Assembly (NCBI GenBank): GCA_947370975.1
Contig: CANBNG010000005.1
Span: 1-64,000, forward strand
From: Beijerinckiaceae bacterium
GTDB taxonomy: Bacteria; Pseudomonadota; Alphaproteobacteria; Rhizobiales; Beijerinckiaceae
Direction of reading: 5' to 3'
DNA length: 64,000 nt
Positions within the stretch are counted from its first letter, which is position 1; each line of letters opens with the position of its first letter. Of the stretch, positions 23,299 to 32,017 are shown piece after piece. Position numbers and translations under genes: made by a program. The notes beneath the pieces were generated by a model. That model had not been told where the DNA came from, searched no databases, and saw only the letters and a program-made list of their open reading frames with translations.

Positions 23299-23426
23299 GG
23301 GATGCTCGTGGTAGGTCGTGCGCGTTGGGCTCCGCCCGACATAAGCACGATGGAGGATGGGGTCAATCACGGCGCGATGTTCATCTTCCGTTCGCACGGC
23401 TACGCGAATCAGGTTACGTTTCAAAA

Positions 23427-24587
23427 ATGGACAAAATTCTTCTCACTATTGGCGGTATGCAGGTCTCCGCCCTCGCTCTGGTCGTTGGCTGCGCCGCGCT
23501 CACGCTCACGGCTGTGCTCCTGCTCGCGCTTTCGCTCCGCAAGGCCAGCCAGCTACGGCTGGAAGAAGCGGCGGCCGCCCGCGAGCGCCAGTATGAACTC
23601 GATGATAAAATGGGCGAAATCGGTCGCCTGAACGCCGAATTGAGTGGCCGCCTGCAGACCATGGCCGAGGTGCTGAGCAACCGGCAGTCGGAACTCGCCC
23701 GCACATTGGGCGAGCGGCTCGACACTGTGGGCCAGCGCGTCGGGCTTGGGCTTGAGGCCAGCGCCAAATCCACCACCGACAATCTGGCAAAGCTCGGCGA
23801 GCGGCTGGCCGTGATCGATGCGGCACAGGCCAAGATCAGCGGGCTGACGCAGGAAGTCGTGTCGCTGAAGGATATTCTGTCCAACAAGCAGAGCCGTGGC
23901 GCGTTCGGCCAGGGGCGGATGGAGGCTATCGTCCGCGACGGCCTGCCGCCCAATGCCTATGAATTCCAGCACACTTTATCCAACGGCAAGCGGCCCGATT
24001 GCGTGATCCGCCTGCCGGGCGATCCGCGCGTCATGGCGGTCGACGCCAAATTTCCGCTCGAAGCTTTCACCGCCTTGCGGGACTCGGGCAATGAGGCAGA
24101 GCGCGCGCAGGCAATGACGCGGGTGCGCGGCGACCTCGGCAAGCATGTGAAAGATGTCGCCGACCGCTATCTCGTGCCCGGCGAAACGCAGGACATGGCG
24201 CTGATCTTCGTGCCCTCGGAATCGATCTATGCCGATCTGATGGAGCATTTCGACGATGTCGTGCAAAAGGCCCATCGCGCGCGCATCGTCATCGTCTCGC
24301 CCTCCCTGCTGATGATGGCGGTGCAGGTGACGCAAGCCCTCGTGCGCGACGCCCGCATGCGCGAGCAGGCCCATGTCATCCAGCACGAAGTGCGCAATCT
24401 GATGGTGGATGTGAACCGCCTGCGCGACCGCGTCGGCAAGCTCGATCAGCATTTCCGCCAGGCACAGGAGGATGTCGCGCAGATCACCACCTCGACCGAC
24501 AAGATCGTCAAGCGCGGCGAGAAGATCGAGCAGGTCGAAGTGTCCGTCGAGACCGCGCAGCCCTTGCTGGTGAAAGCGGCGGAATAG
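23427..24587 (+). CDS. rmuC: RmuC family DNA recombination protein
   Basis: A 386-residue protein with one N-terminal membrane helix (about residues 10-32), a coiled-coil region (residues 35-130, rich in Glu, Arg and Leu) and the RmuC nuclease-like domain (about residues 150-330) with LPGDPRVMAVDAKFPLEAF and a late FVPSESIYADLME. RmuC limits inversions at short inverted repeats; it has the fold of a restriction-like nuclease, but its activity is little characterised. The start at 23427 puts the membrane helix at the N-terminus. It is divergent from def. Confidence 0.93.
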   Translation: MDKILLTIGGMQVSALALVVGCAALTLTAVLLLALSLRKASQLRLEEAAAARERQYELDDKMGEIGRLNAELSGRLQTMAEVLSNRQSELARTLGERLDTVGQRVGLGLEASAKSTTDNLAKLGERLAVIDAAQAKISGLTQEVVSLKDILSNKQSRGAFGQGRMEAIVRDGLPPNAYEFQHTLSNGKRPDCVIRLPGDPRVMAVDAKFPLEAFTALRDSGNEAERAQAMTRVRGDLGKHVKDVADRYLVPGETQDMALIFVPSESIYADLMEHFDDVVQKAHRARIVIVSPSLLMMAVQVTQALVRDARMREQAHVIQHEVRNLMVDVNRLRDRVGKLDQHFRQAQEDVAQITTSTDKIVKRGEKIEQVEVSVETAQPLLVKAAE

Positions 24588-24591
24588 CAGG

Positions 24592-24614
24592 CTCCCTCTC
24601 CTTTGCGGAGAGGG
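24592..24614. repeat. Short palindromic extragenic repeat
   Basis: Five bases after rmuC a small palindrome has CCTCTCC and GGAGAGG arms around TTTGC. The sequence resembles the arms of the larger inverted repeat at 30946-31104 (CTCCCTC, TTTG and GGGGAG elements), which suggests one family of interspersed palindromes common in Hyphomicrobiales genomes. It could also act as an mRNA 3' end hairpin for rmuC; it lacks a T tract. Confidence 0.45.
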
Positions 24615-24627
24615 GCCGCCTCAAAGC

Positions 24628-24963
24628 CTATTCACACACGCGCACACGTTCGACCACATAGCGATAGCCATCCCAGGCGCGCTGCGTGGTAATGTAGCAA
24701 TCGCGGTAGCCAGGCCCATAGGCCGGCGCCGCATAGCCCGGCCCGCCATAGCCATAGCCGCCGCCATAACCGCCGTTGGCCGCGCCCGCAGCCAGAGCGC
24801 CGAGCGCGAGACCGCCCACAACCCCTGCTGCAACAGCCCCGCCATTATCGCGGCCGCGATGATCGCGATCGCGATAATATTGCGCCGAGGCGTCAGGCGC
24901 GAAAGCCACCAGCGAACCCGCCAGAGTCACAGCGGCGAGCGCGCCACCCAACATTTTCTGCAT
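24628..24963 (-). CDS. Secreted glycine/tyrosine-rich small protein
   Basis: A 111-residue exported protein. A signal peptide (MQKMLGGALAAVTLAGSLVA, cleaved near ASA-Q) is followed by a charged YYRDRDHRGRDNGG linker, a glycine-zipper-like segment (AAGVVGGLALGALAAGAA), a Gly/Tyr/Pro repeat stretch and a tail with two cysteines (RDCYITTQRAWDGYRYVVER ... VCE). This layout is typical of small envelope proteins often annotated as glycine-zipper or hypothetical in Hyphomicrobiales. Function unknown. A start at 24969 would add only two residues. It is convergent with rmuC. Confidence 0.75.
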   Translation of the reverse strand: MQKMLGGALAAVTLAGSLVAFAPDASAQYYRDRDHRGRDNGGAVAAGVVGGLALGALAAGAANGGYGGGYGYGGPGYAAPAYGPGYRDCYITTQRAWDGYRYVVERVRVCE

Positions 24964-25050
24964 GAACATGAAAATTTCTCCTGAGGTGCAATGGCCAACA
25001 ACAGGAGAGGGGCGGGGCAGGTTCCGTACGCAATCGTCGCAGATCTGCCC

Positions 25051-25656
25051 TCAGAAATCGGTGCGCTGGCGCATGGCGGCGGCCAAAGTGCCATCATCCA
25101 GATAGTCGAGCTCTCCACCCACCGGCACGCCATGGGCAAGCCGGGTCACGCGCACCTTCTGGCCCGCCAGCAGATCGGTCACATAATGGGCCGTCGTCTG
25201 GCCATCGACCGTGGCATTGACGGCCAGAATGACCTCGCGCACGCCATCGCGCTCGACACGTTCGACAAGCGTGGAAAGATTGAGATCCTTCGGGCCGACG
25301 CCATCGAGCGGCGAGAGCGTGCCACCCAGCACGTGATAGCGCGCACGAATGGCAGCCGCGCGCTCCAGCGCCCAGAGATCGGCCACCGTTTCGACAACAA
25401 CCAGGACGCCGGCATCGCGCCGCGCATCGCAGCAGACCGAGCAGGGATCGCGCGTATCGACATTGCCGCAGGCGGTACAGGTGATGATGCGCTCGCGCGC
25501 GACCTGCAGGGCATCGGCCAGCGGCCCCAGCAGTTCATCGCGCTTGCGAATGAGATGGAGGGCAGCGCGTCGCGCAGACCGTGGCCCCAGACCCGGCAGG
25601 CGGGCGAGCAATTGAATCAGACGCTGGATTTCCGGGCCGGCAACCTGTTCAGCCAT
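25051..25656 (-). CDS. recR: Recombination mediator protein RecR
   Basis: RecR works with RecF and RecO to load RecA at gaps. The 201-residue protein has an N-terminal helix-hairpin-helix (LARLPGLGPRSARRAALHLI), a C4 zinc finger (CTACGNVDTRDPCSVC) and a Toprim domain beginning VLVVVETVADLWALE, with the conserved GTLSPLDGVGP loop. Its ATG overlaps the ybaB stop by one base. It ends the conserved dnaX-ybaB-recR operon. Confidence 0.97.
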   Translation of the reverse strand: MAEQVAGPEIQRLIQLLARLPGLGPRSARRAALHLIRKRDELLGPLADALQVARERIITCTACGNVDTRDPCSVCCDARRDAGVLVVVETVADLWALERAAAIRARYHVLGGTLSPLDGVGPKDLNLSTLVERVERDGVREVILAVNATVDGQTTAHYVTDLLAGQKVRVTRLAHGVPVGGELDYLDDGTLAAAMRQRTDF

Positions 25657-25979
25657 CAGAAGGGAAGCTTCATGCCGGGCGGCAGCGGCAGGCCTGCCGT
25701 GACGGATTTCATGCGCTCTTCGACGAGTGCTTCGGATTTGCGCCGCGCATCCTCATGCGCCGTGACGACGAGATCTTCGACAATCTCGTGGTCGCCCGGC
25801 TGCATCAGCGAGGGATCGATGGTCAGGCCGCGCATCGCGCCCTTGGCCGAGAGGGTGACGCGCACAAGACCGCCGCCCGATTGTCCCTCGACAGTGAGGC
25901 CTTCAAGCTCGCTCTGCATGTCCTGCATGCGCGCCTGCATGGCTTGCGCCTGTTTCATCAGTCCGAACATGTCTTTCAT
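25656..25979 (-). CDS. ybaB: YbaB/EbfC nucleoid-associated protein
   Basis: A 107-residue DNA-binding protein of the YbaB/EbfC family, starting MKDMFGLMKQAQAMQARMQD with the usual helical N-terminus, followed by a beta region (VEGQSGGGLVRVTLSAKGAM) and a C-terminal helix. The family forms tweezer-like dimers that bind and shape DNA. It lies between dnaX and recR (11 bases after dnaX, one-base overlap with recR), the standard order in bacteria. Confidence 0.96.
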   Translation of the reverse strand: MKDMFGLMKQAQAMQARMQDMQSELEGLTVEGQSGGGLVRVTLSAKGAMRGLTIDPSLMQPGDHEIVEDLVVTAHEDARRKSEALVEERMKSVTAGLPLPPGMKLPF

Positions 25980-25990
25980 GGGCAGGATCC

Positions 25991-27898
25991 TCAGATGTCG
26001 TCATCATCTTCGCCAGCCATTTCGTCGGCATAGGCGATTTCATCGCTGGCGGCAGCGGCAGCAGGCATGAGCGGGGCGGGCGCTGGCTCGATATCGAGCG
26101 TGCGCACGCCCACAATCTCTGCGCCGGGAAAGCGTGCAAGCACGCTGCGCACCAAAGGCTCGGCGCGCACGCCCGTCATGCGGTCACGCTCGCTGGCGTC
26201 GGCCACTTCACGGATGGAGGGCTGGCCGGGCTCGGTAGAAATTGCGACCATCCAGCGCGTGCCGGTCCACTCCTGCAATTTGCGCATCAATGTCTGCGCA
26301 ATCTGGGGCGAGGCGCCGGGCGCGAGCGAAAATTCCAGCGAGCCGGGCTCCAGACGCACGAGCCTGATGTCGCGCTCAAGCGCGATCTTCGTCTGGATGT
26401 CGCGGTTTTCCTGCGCGAGCGCGATCATGTCGGCAATGCTGGCAATGCGCGGGCCTGCCACTGCCGCGGCAGGATTGGCCTGCGCCCGCGGCGCATTCTG
26501 GGGCGCGGGCGCGCGCATGGCGCTGCCTTGGGCAATGCTTGCGCCATAGCCGCCACTGCTCTGCGCACCACCGCCGGAGGGTGCGGGCCCGCTGACGGGC
26601 GCGCCGCCACCAAGGGCCTGCGCCTCGCCAAGGCGGCGCAGCACATCTTCAGGCGTCGGCAGATCGGCGGCATAGCCCATCCGCACCAGCACCATATCGG
26701 CGGCAGCCAGCGGACGGGGCGAATGGCGCACGTCCTGAATGCCCTTGGCGAGAATTTGCCAGGCGCGGGTCAGCACGGCCGGGCCAAGCTGGGCGGCAAA
26801 GGCGCGGCCCCGCTTCAATTCCTCGGGCGTCACGGCGGCATCGGGCCGCTGGTCTGGCACAAGGCGCAGCTTGGTGACGAAATGCACGAATTCGGCAAGA
26901 TCGGAGAGAATGAGCGCGGGGTCTGCGCCCTGATCATATTGTTCTTTCAGCGCGGTCATGGCGGTGGCGATATCGCCCTTCATTACCGCCTCGAACAGAT
27001 CCACGATACGCGCGCGATCGGCCACGCCGAGCATGTCGCGGATCGTCTCCGCGCCGATTTCAGCCGCACCCGCAGACGAGCCATGCGCAATGGCCTGATC
27101 GAGCAGCGACAGCGCATCGCGCACAGAACCCTCGGCGGCGCGCGCGATCAAGGCCAGAGCCTCCTGCCCGACGCCCACATGTTCCTTGGCGCAAATGCCG
27201 GCGAGATGATCGATCATCACCTGCGATTCGATGCGGCGCAGATCGAAGCGCTGGCAGCGCGAACGCACGGTCACAGGCACCTTGTCGATTTCGGTCGTCG
27301 CGAAGAGAAAGCGCACATGCGGCGGTGGCTCTTCAAGCGTCTTCAACAGGCCGTTGAAGGCGGCCTTCGAGAGCATGTGCACTTCGTCGATGATGTAGAC
27401 CTTGCAGCGCGCCATCACCGGGCGATAGCGCACGCTTTCGATGATCTCGCGAATATCGTCGATGCCGGTATGCGAGGCCGCGTCCATCTCGATCACATCG
27501 ACATGGCGGCTTTCGATGATCGCCTGGCAATGAACGCCAAGCTCGGGCATGTCGACAGTCGGGCGCGTCACGGCCTGGTGGCCCTCGCGCGCCGGCACTT
27601 CATAGTTGAAGGCGCGCGCCAGAATGCGGGCGGTCGTCGTCTTGCCGACGCCGCGAACGCCGGTGAGAATATAGGCCTGATGAATGCGGTCGAGCGTGAA
27701 GGCGTTCGACAGCGTGCGGACCATGGCCTCCTGGCCAATCAGATCCTCAAAGCTCGAAGGCCGGTATTTGCGCGCCAGCACGCGATATTCGCCGCTACTC
27801 TCCTTGGCCGCAACCGCCGGGAGATCGAGCCCCAGGCCAAGCGAGGGAGCCTCGCCCTCATCCGGACTTGAGGAGATCGGCCAAGGCGCGTCGGTCAT
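25991..27898 (-). CDS. dnaX: DNA polymerase III subunit gamma/tau
   Basis: DnaX is the clamp-loader ATPase. The 635-residue protein has VLARKYRPSSFEDLIGQ at its start, Walker A GVRGVGKTTTARIL, Walker B IIDEVHMLS, the sensor segment FATTEIDKVP and an SRC-type VRSRCQRFDL. In E. coli-type DnaX a four-cysteine zinc module follows the first helices; here that place reads PTVDMPELGVHCQAI, with one cysteine left. A proline/alanine/glycine-rich linker (about residues 415-505) precedes the tau C-terminal part. The ATG at 27898 was preferred over upstream ATGs because the longer versions overlap the SRP RNA leader with arginine-rich non-family sequence. Confidence 0.95.
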   Translation of the reverse strand: MTDAPWPISSSPDEGEAPSLGLGLDLPAVAAKESSGEYRVLARKYRPSSFEDLIGQEAMVRTLSNAFTLDRIHQAYILTGVRGVGKTTTARILARAFNYEVPAREGHQAVTRPTVDMPELGVHCQAIIESRHVDVIEMDAASHTGIDDIREIIESVRYRPVMARCKVYIIDEVHMLSKAAFNGLLKTLEEPPPHVRFLFATTEIDKVPVTVRSRCQRFDLRRIESQVMIDHLAGICAKEHVGVGQEALALIARAAEGSVRDALSLLDQAIAHGSSAGAAEIGAETIRDMLGVADRARIVDLFEAVMKGDIATAMTALKEQYDQGADPALILSDLAEFVHFVTKLRLVPDQRPDAAVTPEELKRGRAFAAQLGPAVLTRAWQILAKGIQDVRHSPRPLAAADMVLVRMGYAADLPTPEDVLRRLGEAQALGGGAPVSGPAPSGGGAQSSGGYGASIAQGSAMRAPAPQNAPRAQANPAAAVAGPRIASIADMIALAQENRDIQTKIALERDIRLVRLEPGSLEFSLAPGASPQIAQTLMRKLQEWTGTRWMVAISTEPGQPSIREVADASERDRMTGVRAEPLVRSVLARFPGAEIVGVRTLDIEPAPAPLMPAAAAASDEIAYADEMAGEDDDDI

Positions 27899-27979
27899 GG
27901 GGAGAGCCAGTTCGCGGGAGGCCCGTGCGCGCGGCCTCGCGAGCATGCTCGCAAGGGCCCGGACGCAGGGCATAAAGTA

Positions 27980-28071
27980 GGAGGCTGGACAGAGACCCGC
28001 CCGGTCTCGTTAGGGCTGCTTCCTTCCGGATCTGACCCGATTGGCGAGTGGTGCGTCCACCGCCAACCTCC
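27980..28071 (-). ncRNA. ffs: Signal recognition particle RNA (small bacterial type)
   Basis: The minus strand contains the universal SRP RNA domain IV core GATCCGGAAGGAAGCAGCC, closed by GGGTC...CCC-like arms. The outer ends pair perfectly: GGAGGTTGG (28071-28063) with CCAGCCTCC (27988-27980), so a 92-base RNA is defined. It binds Ffh and directs membrane proteins to SecYEG. It lies just upstream of dnaX on the same strand, as in many alphaproteobacteria. A weak promoter with TTGCAT and AAATAG boxes 18 bases apart lies upstream (about 28079-28108). Confidence 0.93.
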
Positions 28072-28186
28072 CGCGACCTATTTGGCAGTCCGGACCGCGC
28101 GATGCAAGGGCCCTTTCGCAAAGGGTTGGCCCAAGAGCGTCCGGAAGGGCTTCCGCATTGCCGGCCGCGGCCCTAGATTGCGCCCC

Positions 28187-29155
28187 ATGGCCATCAAATC
28201 CGCGCACGACACACCCGACGCTTCCGCCCTGACGGGCTATGGCGTGAACCATCTCGACCGCCTTGCCGCCTTGCGCGACGATCCCGATTTCGTCGCCGGT
28301 CTCGAGGGCGCGCCGGGCACGCGCCATGTGGTGTTTACGGGCGATATCCCGCTGCTGCGTCAGCACGCGGGCGGGCTCGACCCGTTTTTCCGCGCCGACG
28401 AGATCGCAGGCCTTGGCATCGACCGGGAAACCGCGCTGCTGGGGCGCGATGACGAGGGTGCGATTTTCGCCAGCCTGATCGACCAGACAAGCGTCGAATC
28501 GGGCGAAGGCGATGCAGGGCTCGTCAGCATCGACCTGCGGAGTCTGGCCGTGCAAGGCCTGCTCGAGGCCCCGCTGCTCGGCATGATGGCGCAGGCCAAG
28601 AGCCTGCTGCACTGGCACAACCGCCACCGCTTCTGCGCCAATTGCGGCGCAACGACCCGCGTCGCGGCTGCTGGCTGGAAGCGCATCTGCCAGAGCTGCG
28701 AGGCGCAGCATTTTCCCCGCACCGATCCCGTCGTCATTATGCTCGTGACCCGTGGTGACTATTGTCTGCTCGGTCGCCAGGCCCGCTTCCAGCCGGGCAT
28801 GTATTCGGCGCTGGCGGGCTTTGTCGAACCCGGCGAGACCATCGAGCAGGCGGTGCGGCGCGAGGTCGCGGAGGAGTCTGCCATTCGCGTGGGCGCGGTC
28901 GCCTATCATGCGTCCCAGCCTTGGCCCTTCCCGGCTTCACTGATGATCGGCTGTTTCGGACAGGCTTTGTCGCGCGAGATCACCATCGACCTGACCGAGC
29001 TGGAGGATGTGCGCTGGATCAGCCGCGACGAGGCCAAAGCCATGTTTGCGGGCGCGCACCCGGAGGGCTTGCAGGCCCCCAATCCCATCGCCATCGCCTG
29101 GCATCTGCTGCGCGCCTTTGCGCAGGGGCAGGAGCCGGCCTTTGCGCCGCGTTGA
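28187..29155 (+). CDS. nudC: NAD(+) diphosphatase
   Basis: NudC cleaves NAD(H) to NMN and AMP and can remove NAD caps from RNA. The 322-residue protein has an N-terminal domain, a zinc ribbon (CANCGATTR ... CQSCEAQHFPR, four cysteines) and the Nudix box starting GFVEPGETIEQAVRREVAEE near residue 205, followed by the NudC-specific SQPWPFPASLMIGC, which corresponds to the SQPWPFPxS signature. The ATG at 28187 gives the usual length; the frame is open further upstream. It is divergent from the SRP RNA/dnaX transcript. Confidence 0.95.
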   Translation: MAIKSAHDTPDASALTGYGVNHLDRLAALRDDPDFVAGLEGAPGTRHVVFTGDIPLLRQHAGGLDPFFRADEIAGLGIDRETALLGRDDEGAIFASLIDQTSVESGEGDAGLVSIDLRSLAVQGLLEAPLLGMMAQAKSLLHWHNRHRFCANCGATTRVAAAGWKRICQSCEAQHFPRTDPVVIMLVTRGDYCLLGRQARFQPGMYSALAGFVEPGETIEQAVRREVAEESAIRVGAVAYHASQPWPFPASLMIGCFGQALSREITIDLTELEDVRWISRDEAKAMFAGAHPEGLQAPNPIAIAWHLLRAFAQGQEPAFAPR

Positions 29156-29188
29156 CAGGACGGCCCCCTTGCCGTTGATGGGCGCGCG

Positions 29189-30034
29189 ATGACCAATCAA
29201 CAGATTCCTCTCGCCGACGGACGGGTGCTGCGCCTTGCGGCGCGCCCGCTCGTGATGGGCATTTTGAACGTGACGCCGGATTCCTTCTCGGATGGCGGCA
29301 GGCACGATGATGCCGCGCGCGCGATTGCGCAGGGCGAGACGCTGGCGCTTGAGGGCGCAGATCTGCTCGATATCGGCGGCGAATCGACTCGTCCCGGCTA
29401 CACGCCTGTGGCCGCCGAGGATGAACTCGCCCGCATCGAGCCCGTCATCCGCGCGCTGGCGCAGACACTCGCTATTCCGATTTCCGTCGACACCATGAAG
29501 GCCAGCGTTGCGGCGCGCGCCCTGGCGGCAGGCGCCTGCATCGTCAATGACGTATGGGGCTTTCAGCGCGACGCCGATATGGCGCGCGTGGTCGCCGACC
29601 ATGGCGCTGCTGCCATCCTCATGCACAATCGCGACCATGAGGACGCAAGCCTCGACATTGTCGCCGAGGTGCGCGACTTCCTGCTGCGCTCGATGGAGAT
29701 CGCGCAAAAGGCGCGCATTTCGCTCGACCGGCTGATTCTCGATCCGGGCATCGGCTTTGGCAAGACGCCGGAACAGAACATGCGCCTCGTGCGCGAAATC
29801 GATCGTCTTGCGGCGCTGGGTTGCCCGGTGCTGCTCGGCGCGTCGCGCAAGCGGATCGTGGGCGCCGTCACGGGCCGTACGGATCCGCGCGACCGGCTCG
29901 CCGGTTCGCTTGCCCTGCACACGCTGGGCGCGCTGCAGGGTGCGCATATCGTGCGTGTGCATGATGTCGGCGCGCATGTGGATGCGATGAAAATGGTTGC
30001 AGCTTTCAAACTTCAGGAACAGGCCCGGGCATGA
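29189..30034 (+). CDS. folP: Dihydropteroate synthase
   Basis: FolP condenses p-aminobenzoate with dihydropterin pyrophosphate in folate synthesis and is the sulfonamide target. The 281-residue TIM barrel has VMGILNVTPDSFSDGG, the DIGGESTRPGYTPV loop, SVDTMKASVAARAL, NDVWGF (usual form NDISG) and a late GASRKRIVGAVTG. Its stop overlaps the folB start by four bases (ATGA), and folK follows in the same way. Confidence 0.96.
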   Translation: MTNQQIPLADGRVLRLAARPLVMGILNVTPDSFSDGGRHDDAARAIAQGETLALEGADLLDIGGESTRPGYTPVAAEDELARIEPVIRALAQTLAIPISVDTMKASVAARALAAGACIVNDVWGFQRDADMARVVADHGAAAILMHNRDHEDASLDIVAEVRDFLLRSMEIAQKARISLDRLILDPGIGFGKTPEQNMRLVREIDRLAALGCPVLLGASRKRIVGAVTGRTDPRDRLAGSLALHTLGALQGAHIVRVHDVGAHVDAMKMVAAFKLQEQARA

Positions 30035-30402
30035 TCGCCAACGTCCTTATCGAAGCGCTCGAACTTCACGCCTATCATGGCTGGCATCGCCATGAAGGGG
30101 AGTTTGGCCAGCCCTTCCTGATCGACCTCGGACTCGAGACCGATATTTCGCAGGCCGCAGCCAGCGACAATCTCGCCGACACGCTCGATTACGATGCGCT
30201 GGTGACAACCACACGCCGGCTGTTTGTCGATACGCGCTACAAGCTGGTCGAGGCGGCTGTGGCAGCACTCGCGCGCGGCATTCTCGATGAATTTCCTGCT
30301 GTGCGCAGCGTCGATCTGCGCGTGCGCAAACTCAAGCCGCCAATTGCCGAGCGGCTGGCGGCGGTGGGCATTCATCTGCGCCTGACGCGCGACCCTGCAT
30401 GA
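30031..30402 (+). CDS. folB: Dihydroneopterin aldolase
   Basis: FolB converts dihydroneopterin to 6-hydroxymethyl-dihydropterin and glycolaldehyde. The 123-residue protein has IEALELHAYHGWHRHEGEFG at the start, with the conserved Tyr and Glu of the active site, NLADTLDYDAL in the middle and a C-terminal LRVRKLKPPIAERLAAVGI with the catalytic lysine region. It overlaps folP and folK by four bases at each end, so the three are translationally coupled. Confidence 0.95.
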   Translation: MIANVLIEALELHAYHGWHRHEGEFGQPFLIDLGLETDISQAAASDNLADTLDYDALVTTTRRLFVDTRYKLVEAAVAALARGILDEFPAVRSVDLRVRKLKPPIAERLAAVGIHLRLTRDPA

Positions 30403-30911
30403 GCACGCGCGCGCATCTCGCGCTCGGCGGCAATATCGGAGACGTCGCGGGCGCTTTCATCGGCGCGCTGCAAGCCCTCAAGGCCGCCGATGGCGTGACC
30501 ATCGCAGCGCTTTCTCGCGTCTATCGCACGCCACCCTGGGGCGTGACCGCGCAGCCGGATTTTCTCAACATGGCGCTGGCAATCGACACCAGCCTGTCGC
30601 CGCGCGCCTTGCTTGAACTCTGTCTTGCAATTGAGCGCGCCGGCGGGCGCGTCCGCGATATGCGCTGGGGCCCGCGCAATCTCGACATCGACATCATCAC
30701 CTATGACGATGTCCTGATCGATGAGCCCGACCTCACCATTCCCCATCCCCGCGCACAGGAACGCGCCTTCGTCCTCGCCCCGCTGGCCGATGTGGCGCGC
30801 GACCTTCAGCTTGGTGGAATGGGCCTGAACGCACTGCTGGCGCAGCTCGATGCAAGTGGCGTGCATGTGGATGACGAAGCAACGCAGCGCGTGCAAAAAG
30901 CCCTGCAATAG
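30399..30911 (+). CDS. folK: 2-amino-4-hydroxy-6-hydroxymethyldihydropteridine pyrophosphokinase
   Basis: FolK transfers pyrophosphate from ATP to the pterin made by FolB, giving the FolP substrate. The 170-residue protein has the start ALGGNIGDVAGAF, the SRVYRTPPWG loop, FLNMALAIDTSLSP and the signature RWGPRNLDIDIITYDD with the two magnesium-binding aspartates, then IPHPRAQERAFVLAPLADV. It completes the folP-folB-folK operon; folE is not in the window. Confidence 0.96.
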   Translation: MSTRAHLALGGNIGDVAGAFIGALQALKAADGVTIAALSRVYRTPPWGVTAQPDFLNMALAIDTSLSPRALLELCLAIERAGGRVRDMRWGPRNLDIDIITYDDVLIDEPDLTIPHPRAQERAFVLAPLADVARDLQLGGMGLNALLAQLDASGVHVDDEATQRVQKALQ

Positions 30912-30945
30912 AGCCACAAGTTCACGCACTCGCTGATCTGGGTCT

Positions 30946-31104
30946 CTCCCTCCCCCTTTGTGGGGAGAGCCGAATCGGCCGAAGGCTGAGCGGGATGGGG
31001 GTCGCACGATTCCATCCGCTACGGCTTCGGACATCGGCAGCGCTGCGAAAAAGGCGAGACTTGTGCGACCCTCACCCCTAACCCTCCCCACAAGGGGGAG
31101 GGAG
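30946..31104. repeat. Large inverted repeat between folK and pheA
   Basis: Arms at 30946-30967 and 31084-31104 are near-perfect inverted copies. Each also contains a small internal palindrome (CTCCC and GGGAG around CTTTG or CAAG). About 116 bases lie between the arms, with GC-rich, non-coding content. Arms of this kind (CTCCCCCTTGTGGGGAGG-like) are widespread interspersed palindromes in Hyphomicrobiales. The element could form a long stem in the RNA of either convergent gene and may end both transcripts. Confidence 0.6.
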
Positions 31105-31152
31105 TTTCACGAGCGCGCCTGTGGCATGCAGATGCATTCGCACCCGCCTCTG

Positions 31153-32013
31153 TTATTCAGCGGCGTTCTGCGTCTCGATGCGGAAGGGATGGGCCGGATA
31201 GACGCCAAGCACGCGGACTTCGCGCGAGAAGAAGGACAGCTCCTCCAGCGCGCGGGCGACTGCCGGATCCTCCGGATGGCCATCGATATCGGCGAGAAAC
31301 TGCGTCGCGGCAAATTCTCCCTCGACCATATAGCTCTCGAGCTTGCTCATATTGACGCCATTGGTCGCAAAGCCGCCGAGCGACTTGTAGAGCGCGGCGG
31401 GCACGTTGCGCACGCGAAAGACGAGGGTTGTGACTGTCGGGCCATTGCCCGGGGCAATCCATTCGGGATTTTTCGAGAGTATGACGAAACGCGTCGTATT
31501 ATGCGCCGCATCTTCGACATCGCGGGCGAGCATGTCGAGGCCATAGATCTCGGCGGCAAGGGCCGGCGCGAGAGCCGCGCGTGTGGGATCGTTCCAGTCG
31601 CGCACCTGACGCGCGGAGCCTGCGGTATCGCCGCCATTATGCGCTTTGAGCCCGAGCTTGCGGATGATGTTGCGGCACTGGCCGAGGCCGTGGATGTGGC
31701 TGTAGACATCCTTCACGGTCGCAAGTGTCGCGCCCTTGATTGCCATCAGCTGGAAATGAATCGGCAGGAAATATTCGCCGACAATATGCAGCCCGGAATT
31801 TGGCAGGAAGTGATGAATGTCGGCCACGCGGCCCGCGATTGAATTTTCAATCGGGATCATGCCGAGCCCCGCCGTGCCATCCTGAATCGCGCCAAGCGCA
31901 TCTTCAAAGGTCTCGCAGGGCAAGGCCTCCCAATCGGGATAGACATCCGCGCAGGCGATATGGGAATTGGCGCCGGGCTCGCCCTGATAGGCGATGAGCT
32001 TCGACTTGGTCAT
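31153..32013 (-). CDS. pheA: Prephenate dehydratase
   Basis: PheA turns prephenate into phenylpyruvate in phenylalanine synthesis. The 286-residue protein is monofunctional, without a chorismate mutase domain: it begins with IAYQGEPGANSHIAC, then GMIPIENSIAGRV, the catalytic HNTTRFVIL and a C-terminal ACT domain. The usual ESRP phenylalanine-binding motif reads ESYMVEG, a form I associate with alphaproteobacteria. The ATG at 32013 fits the family start; the frame is open far upstream inside kdsB. It lies four bases after kdsB. Confidence 0.95.
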   Translation of the reverse strand: MTKSKLIAYQGEPGANSHIACADVYPDWEALPCETFEDALGAIQDGTAGLGMIPIENSIAGRVADIHHFLPNSGLHIVGEYFLPIHFQLMAIKGATLATVKDVYSHIHGLGQCRNIIRKLGLKAHNGGDTAGSARQVRDWNDPTRAALAPALAAEIYGLDMLARDVEDAAHNTTRFVILSKNPEWIAPGNGPTVTTLVFRVRNVPAALYKSLGGFATNGVNMSKLESYMVEGEFAATQFLADIDGHPEDPAVARALEELSFFSREVRVLGVYPAHPFRIETQNAAE

Positions 32014-32017
32014 GGAT

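Noticed and set aside
25991..27898. Programmed frameshift in dnaX giving a short gamma form
   Set aside because: No A-rich slippery heptamer with a following hairpin was seen in the expected region; the E. coli mechanism is not supported here.
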